A stretch of DNA of 64,000 nt from Vreelandella piezotolerans (GTDB lineage: Bacteria > Pseudomonadota > Gammaproteobacteria > Pseudomonadales > Halomonadaceae). The first letter of the stretch is position 1; each line of letters opens with the position of its first letter. Both the position numbers and the translations under genes were made by a program. The notes beneath the pieces were generated by a model, which saw only the letters and a list, made by a program, of their open reading frames with translations, had not been told where the DNA came from and did no database searches. Location of the stretch: positions 3,038,001 through 3,102,000 of the forward strand of contig NZ_CP048602.1 in NCBI RefSeq assembly GCF_012427705.1, given 5' to 3'. This document shows positions 10,401 through 17,672 of this stretch, in pieces.

Positions 10401-10483
10401 TCTCGTGAAAGCCGTTCAGCCAGACCGCTGATCGGCTTGATCTTGGCATCTCTAGGCGCAGGTTGGCTGGTCAGTGACGTCAT
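7460..10483 (-). CDS. FAD- and Fe-S-containing 2-hydroxyacid dehydrogenase (YdiJ/Dld-II type)
   Basis: A single 1007-residue chain fusing the parts that glycolate oxidase splits between GlcD and GlcF. The N-terminal half is a PCMH-type FAD domain (VPVLARGAGTSQCGQTVG, TIGGMAGNNSCGSRSIYYGN) with a C-terminal FAD-oxidase cap (TWYAHAGVGTLHVRPILDMR, YSGEHGDGICRGEW). Then come [4Fe-4S] motifs, CVSCKGCKRDCP plus an upstream Cys pair, and two CCG domains (PLCCGRTYLSSG, ESSCCGMAGSFGYE). Relatives oxidise D-lactate or D-2-hydroxyglutarate and reduce quinone; the substrate is open. It is 16 bp downstream of the aminotransferase gene and co-transcribed with it. GGAG precedes the ATG at 10483. A 15-bp tandem repeat lies in the linker. 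Confidence 0.9.
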   Translation of the reverse strand: MTSLTSQPAPRDAKIKPISGLAERLSRELTGDVLFDQATRGRYATDASIYQVTPVGVILPRHQEDLKIALDIARDAHVPVLARGAGTSQCGQTVGEALVIDTTRWLNQVVEFDPDARTVVVEPGMVLDHLNAWLKPHGLWYPVDVSTSAQCTIGGMAGNNSCGSRSIYYGNMVHNVEGIEATLADGCDVNFSFVDGFAEGTREHQLAQQVKAIAERVGHDIRDHFPKVLRRVGGYNLDLFDCQNPIPYDPNGRANLAHLLIGSEGTLGVSRRIKLKLSPLPEQKVLGVVNFPTFYQAMDFTQHIVKLGPMAVELVDRTMIELSLENPAFRPVIEKALIGKPEAILLVEFAGQDRDAQLEALRRLNELMSDLGLPGSVVNMPEAAEQKALWNVRKAGLNIMMSMKGDGKPVSFIEDCAVPLEHLAEYTAKLTEVFNRYGTEGTWYAHAGVGTLHVRPILDMRRDGAQKMREIAELASALVREYKGAYSGEHGDGICRGEWVAWQFGETINDAFREVKQLFDPQNLLNPGKIVDTPKMDDERYFRFPSTYQRIPMTPVFDWSSWNVKRDPLTGEQTPPGSAGDTTHGLAMAVEMCNNNGHCRKFDAGTMCPSYRITKEEQHLTRGRANTLRQVLSGQLGDEGLASDEVKEALDLCVSCKGCKRDCPTGVDMAKFKIEARAARVRAKGLTLRDRMVGEMPRYAPWASRFSGLVNGIERAPWLAKRIKQALKLAPQRALPAFNGNFLATAASSSIAKRPIAERPIAEKEVLLFVDTFNNYMEADNASAAKRVLEAAGYQVHLNVTQGQRPLCCGRTYLSSGQFEKAKAEAQRTLDFLMPFVERGVAVVGLEPSCLLSMRDEFLQYGFGEQAQALSEAAYLFEEFLLHAHSTGALSLTLKPMEGQRVMLHGHCHQKAFDALRPVEQVVSWIPGVAVETIESSCCGMAGSFGYEAEHYEASMKMAELTLLPAVRSANEQAVLVADGTSCRHQIQDGSGRQAIHVARLLAQALA
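8194..8238. repeat. Tandem 15-bp repeat inside the dehydrogenase gene
   Basis: Two identical 15-bp units (TCTCTGCAATTGGCC, 8194-8208 and 8209-8223) are followed by a degenerate third (8224-8238). On the coding strand they encode the repeated pentapeptide pattern IAKRP-IAERP-IAEKE, in the linker between the Fe-S part and the first CCG domain. Frame is kept, so copy-number change would only lengthen or shorten the linker. Confidence 0.8.
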
Positions 10484-10499
10484 GACACTTCTCCCCTTT

Positions 10500-11723
10500 T
10501 TAACGCGCCTGATGGTCGCTTGACGCTTGCAACGGGTTTGCCGCGAAGTACTCCAACGCTGCCAAGACACCGCTGCCGCGCAGTGAAACGCCTGCCAGCT
10601 TCATGCCCGCTTCGCAGCCGCCCAGCGTGGCAATCAGGGTCAAGTCGTTGCAATCCCCCAGGTGCCCGATCCGGAACATCTTGCCTTTCGCCTTGCCAAG
10701 GCCCATTCCCAGCGACAGGTCAAAACGCTCATAGATGATCTTGCGCACGGCATCCGCATCCACGCCTTCCGGCATCACCACCCCGGTGAGTACCGGGGAG
10801 TACAGCGCGGGGTCCTGGCACTGAATCTCCAAGCCCCACGCTTGTACCGCCGCACGCACCCCTGCCGCCCAGCGCTGGTGGCGGGCCAGTACCTGTGGCA
10901 TACCCTCATCCAGCAGCATGTCGAGCGCCTCGTTAAGGCCGTACAGCAAGTTGGTGCTGGGGGTATAGGGCCAATAGCCGTTCTGGTTGGCTTCCAGGAT
11001 TTCATCCCAGGCCCAGAAACTCTTGGGCAGCTTGGCCTGTTTGCTCACCTTGATCGCTTTGGGTGAGAGCGCATTGAAGCTGATGCCCGGTGGCAGCATC
11101 AGGCCCTTTTGTGAGCCGGACACCGTGACATCCACGCCCCACTCATCGTGGCGGTAATCGGCACTGGCCAACCCGGAAATGGTATCCACAATCAATAAGG
11201 CCGGATGATTGGCCTCATCGATGGCGCGACGAACCTCAGCGATGTCACTGGTGACCCCCGTGGAAGTTTCGTTGTGCACCACACAGACCGCTTTGATCTC
11301 GTGGTCAGGGTCGTCTTTTAGCCGCTCTTTGATCATCTCGGCCTGCACGCCTTGGCGCCAGCCTTCATACCCCGGCAGACCAATGAATTCCGGCGTTAGA
11401 TCCAGACGCAGCGCCATCTTGTGCCACAGCGTAGCGAAGTGGCCTGTTTCGAACATCAGCACCCGGTCGCCAGGCGACATGGTGTTGGCAAGCGCCGCCT
11501 CCCATGCGCCCGTGCCTGAGGCGGGGTAGATCACTACCGGGTGCTCGGTCTTGAATACCTGCTTGGTCTTGGCCAGCAGTTCGCGGCCCAGCGCGCCGAA
11601 CTCTGGCCCGCGGTGATCGATCGTTGGCAGGCTCATGGCGCGCAGGATGCGGTCGGGCACCGGCGATGGGCCAGGAATCTGCAGAAAATGACGACCGGAG
11701 GGGTGAAAATCGAGTTTCAACAT
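10500..11723 (-). CDS. Class V aminotransferase (serine/aspartate-glyoxylate type)
   Basis: A 407-residue PLP enzyme of the serine-glyoxylate/alanine-glyoxylate aminotransferase family. Seen: the N-terminal IPGPSPVPDRILRAMSLPTIDHRGPEF, the cofactor region YPASGTGAWEAALANTMSPGD, VVHNETSTGV, the Asp of LIVDTISGLAS, the Schiff-base Lys in TVSGSQKGLMLPPG and the C-terminal FRIGHLGDCN. The family moves an amino group from serine, alanine or aspartate to glyoxylate, making glycine. Such an enzyme beside glycolate oxidase would consume the glyoxylate that GlcDEF makes. The ATG at 11723 has AGGAAG 7 bp upstream and replaces a longer open frame. It leads the aminotransferase-dehydrogenase unit; its promoter region carries a TGAATTCA palindrome. 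The amino donor is not predictable. Confidence 0.88.
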   Translation of the reverse strand: MLKLDFHPSGRHFLQIPGPSPVPDRILRAMSLPTIDHRGPEFGALGRELLAKTKQVFKTEHPVVIYPASGTGAWEAALANTMSPGDRVLMFETGHFATLWHKMALRLDLTPEFIGLPGYEGWRQGVQAEMIKERLKDDPDHEIKAVCVVHNETSTGVTSDIAEVRRAIDEANHPALLIVDTISGLASADYRHDEWGVDVTVSGSQKGLMLPPGISFNALSPKAIKVSKQAKLPKSFWAWDEILEANQNGYWPYTPSTNLLYGLNEALDMLLDEGMPQVLARHQRWAAGVRAAVQAWGLEIQCQDPALYSPVLTGVVMPEGVDADAVRKIIYERFDLSLGMGLGKAKGKMFRIGHLGDCNDLTLIATLGGCEAGMKLAGVSLRGSGVLAALEYFAANPLQASSDHQAR

Positions 11724-11786
11724 GATGTCGCTTCCTATTGTTGTTTTGAGGCGGTTGTCGCGAAACAGCACGGCACAAAATTGGAT

Positions 11787-11798
11787 AATGAATTCAAA
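11787..11798. promoter_or_regulatory. TGAATTCA palindrome upstream of the aminotransferase
   Basis: AATGAATTCAAA contains the 8-bp palindrome TGAATTCA, in the 92-bp space between the CoA-transferase stop and the aminotransferase start. The same core occurs before dctP and before the local gntR gene, which suggests a shared operator. Confidence 0.5.
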
Positions 11799-11815
11799 CT
11801 GTATTTTTAAAAAAA

Positions 11816-13003
11816 CTACTTTATGCACCCTTCGGCACGCAGTGTGTCACGCTCTTCATCCGACAGGCCCAATTGCTCGAGCACCTCGTCGGTATGCTGA
11901 GCAAAGAGCGGTGCTGAAGAGCGGATCTGAGCAGGTGTGCGTGAGAACTTGCTGGGAAAGCCGATGGTTTTCATTTTGCCGATCACCGGATGGTCCATCT
12001 CCTCCACCATGCCACGGGCCAAGTAGTGCTCATCCTGCATGGCCTGGGCAAAGTCATTGATGGGGCCTGCCGGTACGCCTGCGGTATCGCAGAGTGTCAG
12101 CCACTCATCGACGGTCTGGTGGGCCATCAGCTCTTCGAGCAGCGCCTCCAGTTCATCCACATGCTGGCCACGGTCATAGTTGGTCAGAAAGCGGGGGTCT
12201 TCCATCAGTGCGGGACGTTTCAATACATCGCCGCAAAACCGCTCCCAGGTTCGTTGGTTGGCGCAGCCCAGCATCAAATAACCATCCTTGGCCTTCACCG
12301 CCTGATAAGGCGCAGACACCCGATGGCGCCAGCCAGTGGGGCCAGGCACGGTGCCTTCAGAGAAGTAAGCCGCCGCTTCCCAGGTAAACCAGGGCAACCC
12401 GCATTCGGTAATGGCGATATCGATATGCTGCCCTTCCCCCGTCTTCATCTTGTGGATGTGGGCGGCCAAAATCGAATAGACCGCCGTGATGCCACCGCCA
12501 ATGTCGTAGACCGCGATACCGGTTTTTAGCGGGCGCCGCCCGGCTTCGCCGGTCATCGACATCAGCCCGGTCATTCCCTGCGCCACCAGATCGAATCCGC
12601 CTCTGTGGCTGTAGGGCCCGGTTTGGCCATACCCCGAAATGGAGCAGTAAACGATACCTGGGTTGATGGCTTTGATGGTGTCGTAGTCGATCGACAGTGA
12701 CTGGGTGACCCCCGGCCGATAGTTCTCGACGATGACATCCGCATCGGCTGCCAGTCGATAAAAGATCTGGCGGGCACGCTCGTCTTTCAGGTTGAGTGAA
12801 ATGCTTTTCTTGTTGCGGTTGATTTGCGAAAAGCAGGTCGACTCGCCGTTCACGTATGGCCCCATCTGACGGCTGTCATCACCGCCATTGAGTTTCTCTA
12901 CCTTGATGACCTCGGCCCCCATATCCGCTAGCACCATGGTGCAGTAAGGGCCAGCCATGATTTGTGACACATCGAGGACTTTTATATCTTGTAAAGGAAG
13001 CAT
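11816..13003 (-). CDS. CaiB/BaiF class III CoA-transferase
   Basis: A 395-residue family III CoA-transferase; members swap CoA between acyl-CoA and a free carboxylate through an aspartyl-CoA anhydride. Seen: the N-terminal VLDVSQIMAGPYCTMVLADM, the NRNKKSISLNLK stretch, ENYRPGV, SGYGQTGP and GFDLVAQGMTGLM. The likely catalytic Asp is D167 in TGIAVYDIGGG, matching Asp169 of formyl-CoA transferase. It is downstream of the crotonase in the dctPQM run (gap 52 bp), so it probably activates the imported acid or recycles CoA from the product. Which acid is unknown: family members act on formate/oxalate, carnitine, acrylate/3-hydroxypropionate, itaconate and others. Confidence 0.9.
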   Translation of the reverse strand: MLPLQDIKVLDVSQIMAGPYCTMVLADMGAEVIKVEKLNGGDDSRQMGPYVNGESTCFSQINRNKKSISLNLKDERARQIFYRLAADADVIVENYRPGVTQSLSIDYDTIKAINPGIVYCSISGYGQTGPYSHRGGFDLVAQGMTGLMSMTGEAGRRPLKTGIAVYDIGGGITAVYSILAAHIHKMKTGEGQHIDIAITECGLPWFTWEAAAYFSEGTVPGPTGWRHRVSAPYQAVKAKDGYLMLGCANQRTWERFCGDVLKRPALMEDPRFLTNYDRGQHVDELEALLEELMAHQTVDEWLTLCDTAGVPAGPINDFAQAMQDEHYLARGMVEEMDHPVIGKMKTIGFPSKFSRTPAQIRSSAPLFAQHTDEVLEQLGLSDEERDTLRAEGCIK

Positions 13004-13055
13004 GCGCTTTCCTCCTCAAGCCTGTGATAGGCATCTACTGAGCAGAGCGGCAGCC

Positions 13056-13862
13056 TTACTGGCCGCGCCACTCAAAAGGCGTTTTATTGACGAATTTGTT
13101 CACCGCTGCCGAGAAATCCTGGCTCAGGTAGCAAGTGGCCACCCAATCGTCGCTGGCATCGGCCGGGAGCCGCCGCTGGGCCTGCACGCGATTGATCAGC
13201 GCCTTGCTGGCCTGCAGGGTCAGGGGTGCATATTTGGCAAATTCGGCGGCAATGGTGGCGACTTCGGCGTAGATATCCGCCCCATCGAACAGCTGATTGA
13301 CCAAACCCGCGCCCAGCGCCTCTTCTGCCGTCACCAGTTTCGCCATCATCAACACTTCTTTCGTGCGCGGGATACCGACCATATCCACCAGCCGAGACAC
13401 GTTGGTAATGGAGAGCGTGTTGCCCAGCGTCTTGGCAATGGGCACGCCAAATTTCAGCGTGTCGGTGGCATAGCGAAAATCACATACCAGCGCCAACGCC
13501 GCGCCGCCGCCTACACAGGCCCCATCGATCAGCGCCAGCGTGGGTTTCGGAAAGGTTTCCAGCTTTCCCACCACGCGGTCGATGCGCCGCTCGTAGCCAA
13601 TGGCATCCTCCGCTTCCGCAAAATGTGCAAACTGGGTGATGTCGGTACCCGCCACGAAGGCGTCTCCGCCGACACCGTGAAGCACCAGAGCGTGGATATC
13701 GGTATCGTCGGCTAACGTGTCGCAGTAGTACTCCAAGGCGTTGTACATTTCCCACGTCATGGCATTGCGGCTTTGCGGACGGTTGAACCCTAACCAGGCC
13801 ACACCGTCTTTCACCTCGAAGCGCACACTCTCAGTGGTGGGTGCTTGTCGTTGCTGTGTCAT
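13056..13862 (-). CDS. Enoyl-CoA hydratase/isomerase family protein, catalytic Glu pair missing
   Basis: A 268-residue crotonase-fold protein. The CoA-binding and oxyanion-hole regions are present: RPQSRNAMTWEM, the DAFVAGTDI strand (usually AFxAGxDI) and DGACVGGGAALALVCDFRYA. The two glutamates that hydrate enoyl-CoAs (Glu144 and Glu164 of rat enoyl-CoA hydratase) are replaced by A122 (GGGAAL) and I142 (FGVPIA). A plain hydratase reaction is therefore unlikely; crotonase relatives without these residues act as isomerases, hydrolases, decarboxylases or lyases. The ATG at 13862 has AAGGGG 7 bp upstream and starts 10 bp after dctM, so it is in the transporter operon just before the CoA-transferase. 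Its substrate is presumably the CoA ester of the imported acid. Confidence 0.88.
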   Translation of the reverse strand: MTQQRQAPTTESVRFEVKDGVAWLGFNRPQSRNAMTWEMYNALEYYCDTLADDTDIHALVLHGVGGDAFVAGTDITQFAHFAEAEDAIGYERRIDRVVGKLETFPKPTLALIDGACVGGGAALALVCDFRYATDTLKFGVPIAKTLGNTLSITNVSRLVDMVGIPRTKEVLMMAKLVTAEEALGAGLVNQLFDGADIYAEVATIAAEFAKYAPLTLQASKALINRVQAQRRLPADASDDWVATCYLSQDFSAAVNKFVNKTPFEWRGQ

Positions 13863-13872
13863 GGAGCACCCC

Positions 13873-15156
13873 TTATCCGTAGATGAAGTTGACCAATGCC
13901 AGGGCAAAGGCAGGAATGTAGGTATTGATCATCAAAATCGTGAACAGTACGGCAATGAACCAGAGATTGGTTCTGGACGTGGCCCAGATGTCTGATTTCG
14001 CAATGGAGCAGGAGGCAATCAATACGCTGGCAACCGGCGGGGTCTGCTGCCCAATGGCCAGGTTCAGCGTGACGATCAGACCGAAGTGCAGCGGGTCGAT
14101 ACCCACTTCCAGTACCAGCGGCAGCACGATAGGGACGACCAGAATGATGGCGGCTGCCGAGTGCAGGAACACACCGAGAATCAGGAAGATGATGTTCAGC
14201 AGTGCCAGGATCACATACTTGTTGCTGGTCAGGTCGCTGATTTGCAAAGCAATGGCCTGAGGAATACGGGTTTCGGTCAGATACCCGCCCACCACCGCAG
14301 ACGCCGCCACGAGCAGCATGACGACGGCAGTTTGCACACCAGCGCTTTTGCACGAGTCGATGAAGTTCTTGAGGGTAAACTCGCGATAGACCACCGCACT
14401 GATGAAGATGGCGACACACACTGCCAGCGCAGCACCCTCCGTCGCCGTCACGAAGCCGCCGAAAATCCCACCCAGAATGATGACCGGAATCAACAGCGCC
14501 CAAACGGCCTCTTTCAGTGCCTTCCAGAGTTGCGACACCCGGAAACGACCTTCAGAGGGGAAGTTGTACTTACGCGCCAGGTAGTAGCACATGGCCGCCA
14601 AGCCCATCGCCCCCAGCAGGCCAGGAAAGATACCGGCCACGAACATCTGAACGACCGACTCCCCCGACATGACCGCGTACAGAATCATGGGTATGGAAGG
14701 CGGAAGGATAATTGCCAGACTGGCCGCCGAAGAGGAAATCGAGGCGGCAAACTCTTTGGAGTACCCCTTCTTGCGCATGGCAGGAATCAAGATACTGCCA
14801 ATCGCCGACACGCCCGCCACCGATGACCCGGAAATTTCGGCAAAGAACACCGACGCACCGATGGTCACCATCGACAGGCCACCCTTGATGAACCCCACCA
14901 TGGCCATGGCCAGATCGATCAAGCGTCGCGAGATGCTGGAGGCGTTCATGATGGCACCTGCCAGAATGAACAGCGGGATGGCAATCAACGGAAAGTTGGT
15001 TGCCCCCTCGAACATCGTCATACCCACCGTCGGCATCGCCATGCTGCCGTAGGTAATGAAGGTGGCGATCGTCCCCACCAATGCCAGAGCGACCGCCACC
15101 GGCACATTGATCAAGATCAGCGCAATCAGTGCAATGAAGATATAGAGAATGATCAT
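13873..15156 (-). CDS. dctM: TRAP transporter large permease DctM
   Basis: A 427-residue, roughly 12-helix inner-membrane protein of the DctM family, the ion-coupled permease of a TRAP transporter. Family stretches include IAIPLFILAGAIMNAS, the conserved FAEISGSSVAGVSAIGSILIP and a late ATEGAALAV plus PPVASVLIASCSIAKSD. It works with the small subunit DctQ (9 bp upstream) and the periplasmic receptor DctP to take up organic acids on a sodium gradient, which suits a halophile. The next genes downstream are the crotonase and the CoA-transferase, so the transporter probably brings in the substrate of those enzymes. Confidence 0.94.
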   Translation of the reverse strand: MIILYIFIALIALILINVPVAVALALVGTIATFITYGSMAMPTVGMTMFEGATNFPLIAIPLFILAGAIMNASSISRRLIDLAMAMVGFIKGGLSMVTIGASVFFAEISGSSVAGVSAIGSILIPAMRKKGYSKEFAASISSSAASLAIILPPSIPMILYAVMSGESVVQMFVAGIFPGLLGAMGLAAMCYYLARKYNFPSEGRFRVSQLWKALKEAVWALLIPVIILGGIFGGFVTATEGAALAVCVAIFISAVVYREFTLKNFIDSCKSAGVQTAVVMLLVAASAVVGGYLTETRIPQAIALQISDLTSNKYVILALLNIIFLILGVFLHSAAAIILVVPIVLPLVLEVGIDPLHFGLIVTLNLAIGQQTPPVASVLIASCSIAKSDIWATSRTNLWFIAVLFTILMINTYIPAFALALVNFIYG

Positions 15157-15165
15157 GATGGTTAC

Positions 15166-15726
15166 TTATCCTCGCGGCTGGGTGCTAACGGCTTCAATGT
15201 CGTCGGCATCGATACCGGCCTCTTCAAGCTCGTGGTCGATGAAGCCTTTTCCGCGGGCACTTCTCACTATGTCGGGTAGCCGTAGCAGCTCCGCGATGAT
15301 GAACAGCACCGATGCAATGGGAATGGCCGACTGCACCACTTGCATGGAAATAGCCGGCAGACTCACCATGTTCATGCCGTCGAGAATCAGCATGACTTGA
15401 TAGCTCGCCAGCCCCAGAAATATGAAAAAACCAATGGTGATCGCTTCGGCGAGTAATGCGACTGGCACACGAATGGAGGGCGGACACATATTCAGTACAC
15501 TAGGACATGTAATGTGAGCCCCTTTAGCGGCCGCCAAAGCCGCCCCGTAATACGTTACCCAAGCCAATAGAACGGCCGCCAATTCGTCATACCAACTCAA
15601 CGGAGAACCTAAATAGCGAGAAACGAAGCCAATGGTGACCACCCCCGCTAACGCAATCACCAACACCACAACGATACCTTCAAGAAATGCAAAGTAAGCA
15701 TTCTTGAATTTGGTATAAGCGCTCAT
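15166..15726 (-). CDS. dctQ: TRAP transporter small permease DctQ
   Basis: A 186-residue membrane protein with four predicted helices (about residues 12-35, 45-65, 85-110 and 125-150), the size and topology of DctQ subunits. Typical elements are GFVSRYLGSPLSWYDELAAVLLAWVTYYGAALA followed by a GAHI motif. The C-terminal 30 residues are acidic and hydrophilic (EEAGIDADDIEAVS), which is somewhat long for the family. It sits between dctP and dctM; a stem-loop in the 69-bp space after dctP may lower its expression relative to the binding protein. Confidence 0.92.
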   Translation of the reverse strand: MSAYTKFKNAYFAFLEGIVVVLVIALAGVVTIGFVSRYLGSPLSWYDELAAVLLAWVTYYGAALAAAKGAHITCPSVLNMCPPSIRVPVALLAEAITIGFFIFLGLASYQVMLILDGMNMVSLPAISMQVVQSAIPIASVLFIIAELLRLPDIVRSARGKGFIDHELEEAGIDADDIEAVSTQPRG

Positions 15727-15751
15727 TGAAACCTCCTTTAGGAAGAGACGC

Positions 15752-15769
15752 CCACCTCCAAAGAGGTGG
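15752..15769 (-). terminator. Intercistronic stem-loop between dctP and dctQ
   Basis: CCACCTC and GAGGTGG form a 7-bp stem with a CAAA loop. There is no T-run, so it is more likely a partial terminator or 3' end stabiliser for the dctP message, which would keep the binding protein in excess over the permease. Confidence 0.45.
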
Positions 15770-15795
15770 AACGCCGCTTCGAGATGATGGCTTGG

Positions 15796-16773
15796 TTATT
15801 CGCGCAGGGCAGCGACGGCATCCAGCATTTCCTGGCCGCCTTCGACATCATTGGCAAAGGTGTCATAAATGGACTGAGAGGCGGCCACGAAGGCATCGAA
15901 GTCTACTTCGTTCACTTCCATTCCCGCATCACGCATCAGAACCAACGTCTCATCATCCAGACGCTGCCCCTCTTCCAGAGCAAAGTCTTCGAGTTCAAGA
16001 GCGACTTCCTGCAGCACGTTACGGACATCGTCAGGTAGGCGATTCCAACTGGCACCGGCGGTTAAATAGGCGGGGGTATAAACGTGATTGGAAATAGAGA
16101 GATAGTCTTGCACTTCGTGAAAACGCGAGGAGTAGGTTTGAATCAGCGGGTTCTCTTGACCATCCATGGCTCCTGTCTGCAGGGCCACGAATACTTCGGA
16201 GAGCGACATGGGAGAAGGCGCGGCACCATAGCTGCGGAACATCTCTATCCGCCAAACACCGCTCGGGGTGCGTAATTTGATGCCGCCAAGATCTTCAGGA
16301 GTGGTAATAGGGCGTACGTTATTGGTGATTTGGCGGAAGCCATTTTCCCACACGGCAATAATGTTAAAGCCCTTGGCTTGGGCCGCCTCATAGAGCGGGC
16401 CACGGACGACTTCATCGCGAACGCGTTTCATGTGCTCGCGATCCTCAATCAGATAAGGCATTTCAAACAGTGCAAACTGCTCGGCTTCTGAGCTCATGAC
16501 CGTTGAGGGAATCGCAAGATCGAGCGAACCAAGACGCAGACGACGCATCATGGACTCGTCGCTACCTAACTGGCTATTGCCATAGACATTCACTTCGGCA
16601 GCGCCGTCCAAGCGTTCATTGGCCAGCTCAGCAAAGCGGTTAGCAGTAATTTCAAACAGCGAGCCAGGCCCACCGACGTGGCCAAGCCTCACCTCGAGGT
16701 TAGCGCTGGCAACCGATGCGTGTAGCCCGAAGGTAACGGCAGCTGCCGCTAGCGCAGTCTTGATAAATTTCAT
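15796..16773 (-). CDS. dctP: TRAP transporter periplasmic solute-binding protein DctP
   Basis: A 325-residue periplasmic receptor. The first 28 residues are a Sec signal peptide (MKFIKTALAAAAVTFGLHAS, cleavage probably after SVASA). The mature protein starts NLEVRLGHVGGPGSLFE. The family's carboxylate-binding Arg is likely in GGIKLRTPSG; the conserved GAMDGQENPLIQTY follows, and then the long hinge helix near the C-terminus. TRAP receptors bind acids with a free carboxylate; the ligand is not predictable from sequence. The ATG at 16773 is chosen because the signal peptide begins there and TTGGAG lies about 8 bp upstream. A perfect TTTGAATTCAAA palindrome lies about 50 bp upstream and is the likely operator of the operon. 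Confidence 0.93.
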   Translation of the reverse strand: MKFIKTALAAAAVTFGLHASVASANLEVRLGHVGGPGSLFEITANRFAELANERLDGAAEVNVYGNSQLGSDESMMRRLRLGSLDLAIPSTVMSSEAEQFALFEMPYLIEDREHMKRVRDEVVRGPLYEAAQAKGFNIIAVWENGFRQITNNVRPITTPEDLGGIKLRTPSGVWRIEMFRSYGAAPSPMSLSEVFVALQTGAMDGQENPLIQTYSSRFHEVQDYLSISNHVYTPAYLTAGASWNRLPDDVRNVLQEVALELEDFALEEGQRLDDETLVLMRDAGMEVNEVDFDAFVAASQSIYDTFANDVEGGQEMLDAVAALRE

Positions 16774-16822
16774 GGGGTACTCCAAGTGAACCGTTGTTGT
16801 TGTTGGGTCTTCACCATTTCAA

Positions 16823-16834
16823 TTTGAATTCAAA
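16823..16834. promoter_or_regulatory. TTTGAATTCAAA palindrome upstream of dctP
   Basis: A perfect 12-bp palindrome followed by a partial second copy (TTCAAAATT). It lies in the AT-rich promoter region of dctPQM and has the size and symmetry of an FCD-type GntR operator. The regulator encoded at 17673-18353 is the obvious candidate. Confidence 0.6.
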
Positions 16835-16920
16835 ATTCAAAATTAGGTATTAAACTTTCGTCTTGAAGCAGCCTCCTAAGCGTCAACTTACTGATACACC
16901 TAGCATTTAAAAAAGTGATG

Positions 16921-16952
16921 ACATAAAAAAAGCAGCGTTCGACGAACGCTGC
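16921..16952 (-). terminator. Terminator of the GlcG/HbpS-like gene
   Basis: GCAGCGTTC and GAACGCTGC form a perfect 9-bp stem with a 3-nt loop, followed on the minus strand by a run of seven T residues. It separates the GlcG-like gene from dctP transcriptionally. Confidence 0.9.
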
Positions 16953-16977
16953 CTGCTTGAACGACCACCTCGTTGGC

Positions 16978-17451
16978 CTAATGCTCTTCGCCACCGGGCG
17001 CTAACCCCCAGTGCAAATCGGCCGCTTTGATACCGGCAATGGCGACTTGCTGATCCTCTTCTGACGAAGCGCCACTCACCCCCACGGCACCTATGACACA
17101 TTGCTCTCCATCAAGAATAGGCACGCCTCCCGCCACCGGCACAAAATGCCCTTTCGAAGCCGCTGCAACGCTAGCAAGAAACGCAGGGCGTTCGATATTG
17201 CGTTCCCCAATAATGCCGCTGGCAATGCCCATACCCAGTGCGGCGTGTGCTTTTCCCTGAGCCACCGGAAAACGTAGTGGCGCGCAGCCATCTTCACGCT
17301 CGGCAGCCACCACATGGCCACCTCCATCCAGCACTACCAGCGTGAGAGGCGGAAGACCGACTTTTCTCGCCCGTGCCCTCGCCCCGTCTAAGATGGCTCT
17401 GGCCTGCTCTCGACTCAACTGAACGCTACACATGAAAATATTCATTGCCAT
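16978..17451 (-). CDS. GlcG/HbpS family protein
   Basis: A 157-residue member of the GlcG/HbpS (DUF336) family. Family stretches: LPPLTLVVLDGGGHVVAAERED, FPVAQGKAHAALGMG, FVPVAGGVPILDGEQCVIGAVGVSGAS and EEDQQVAIAGIKA. Relatives include heme-binding HbpS and the unexplained GlcG of glycolate operons. No signal peptide is seen. The ATG at 17451 has AGGAG 8 bp upstream; two later in-frame ATGs lack one. It is divergent from the gntR gene and lies beside the TRAP cluster, much as the second paralogue (23300-23701) sits beside glcDEF. That pairing suggests a job tied to hydroxyacid oxidation, but no reaction can be assigned. Confidence 0.85.
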   Translation of the reverse strand: MAMNIFMCSVQLSREQARAILDGARARARKVGLPPLTLVVLDGGGHVVAAEREDGCAPLRFPVAQGKAHAALGMGIASGIIGERNIERPAFLASVAAASKGHFVPVAGGVPILDGEQCVIGAVGVSGASSEEDQQVAIAGIKAADLHWGLAPGGEEH

Positions 17452-17535
17452 ACATTGGCTCCTACATGGTTATTGATTGTTATGGGGAGCAGTTGGGTCA
17501 CTGCCGCCTATCTAGCATAGCTCGACTTGCTACAA

Positions 17536-17545
17536 TTGAATTCAT
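17536..17545. promoter_or_regulatory. TTGAATTCAT palindrome in the GlcG-like / gntR divergent region
   Basis: It contains the same TGAATTCA core (17537-17544) as the sites before dctP and the aminotransferase. Its position between the two divergent starts fits autoregulation of the GntR protein. Confidence 0.5.
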
Positions 17546-17672
17546 AATTACTTTTGCGAATCATACAAAGAGTCGCCAATATAAGCGTATGGCTTTGTGT
17601 TCAAATGGTGTTTACAAAGCGGCACCCGTCGCTTGGTGGATACCAAGCGGATACACAAGAAGGGACAGAACA

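Noticed and set aside
7460..13862. Beta-hydroxyaspartate cycle (BhcA-like aminotransferase)
   Set aside because: The aminotransferase could fit BhcA, but no dehydratase, aldolase or iminosuccinate reductase gene (BhcB, BhcC, BhcD) is in the window.
11816..13862. Acrylate pathway pair acuN-acuK
   Set aside because: The CoA-transferase plus crotonase combination is suggestive, but no DMSP or 3-hydroxypropionate genes are nearby and the crotonase lacks hydratase glutamates; kept only as a hypothesis.
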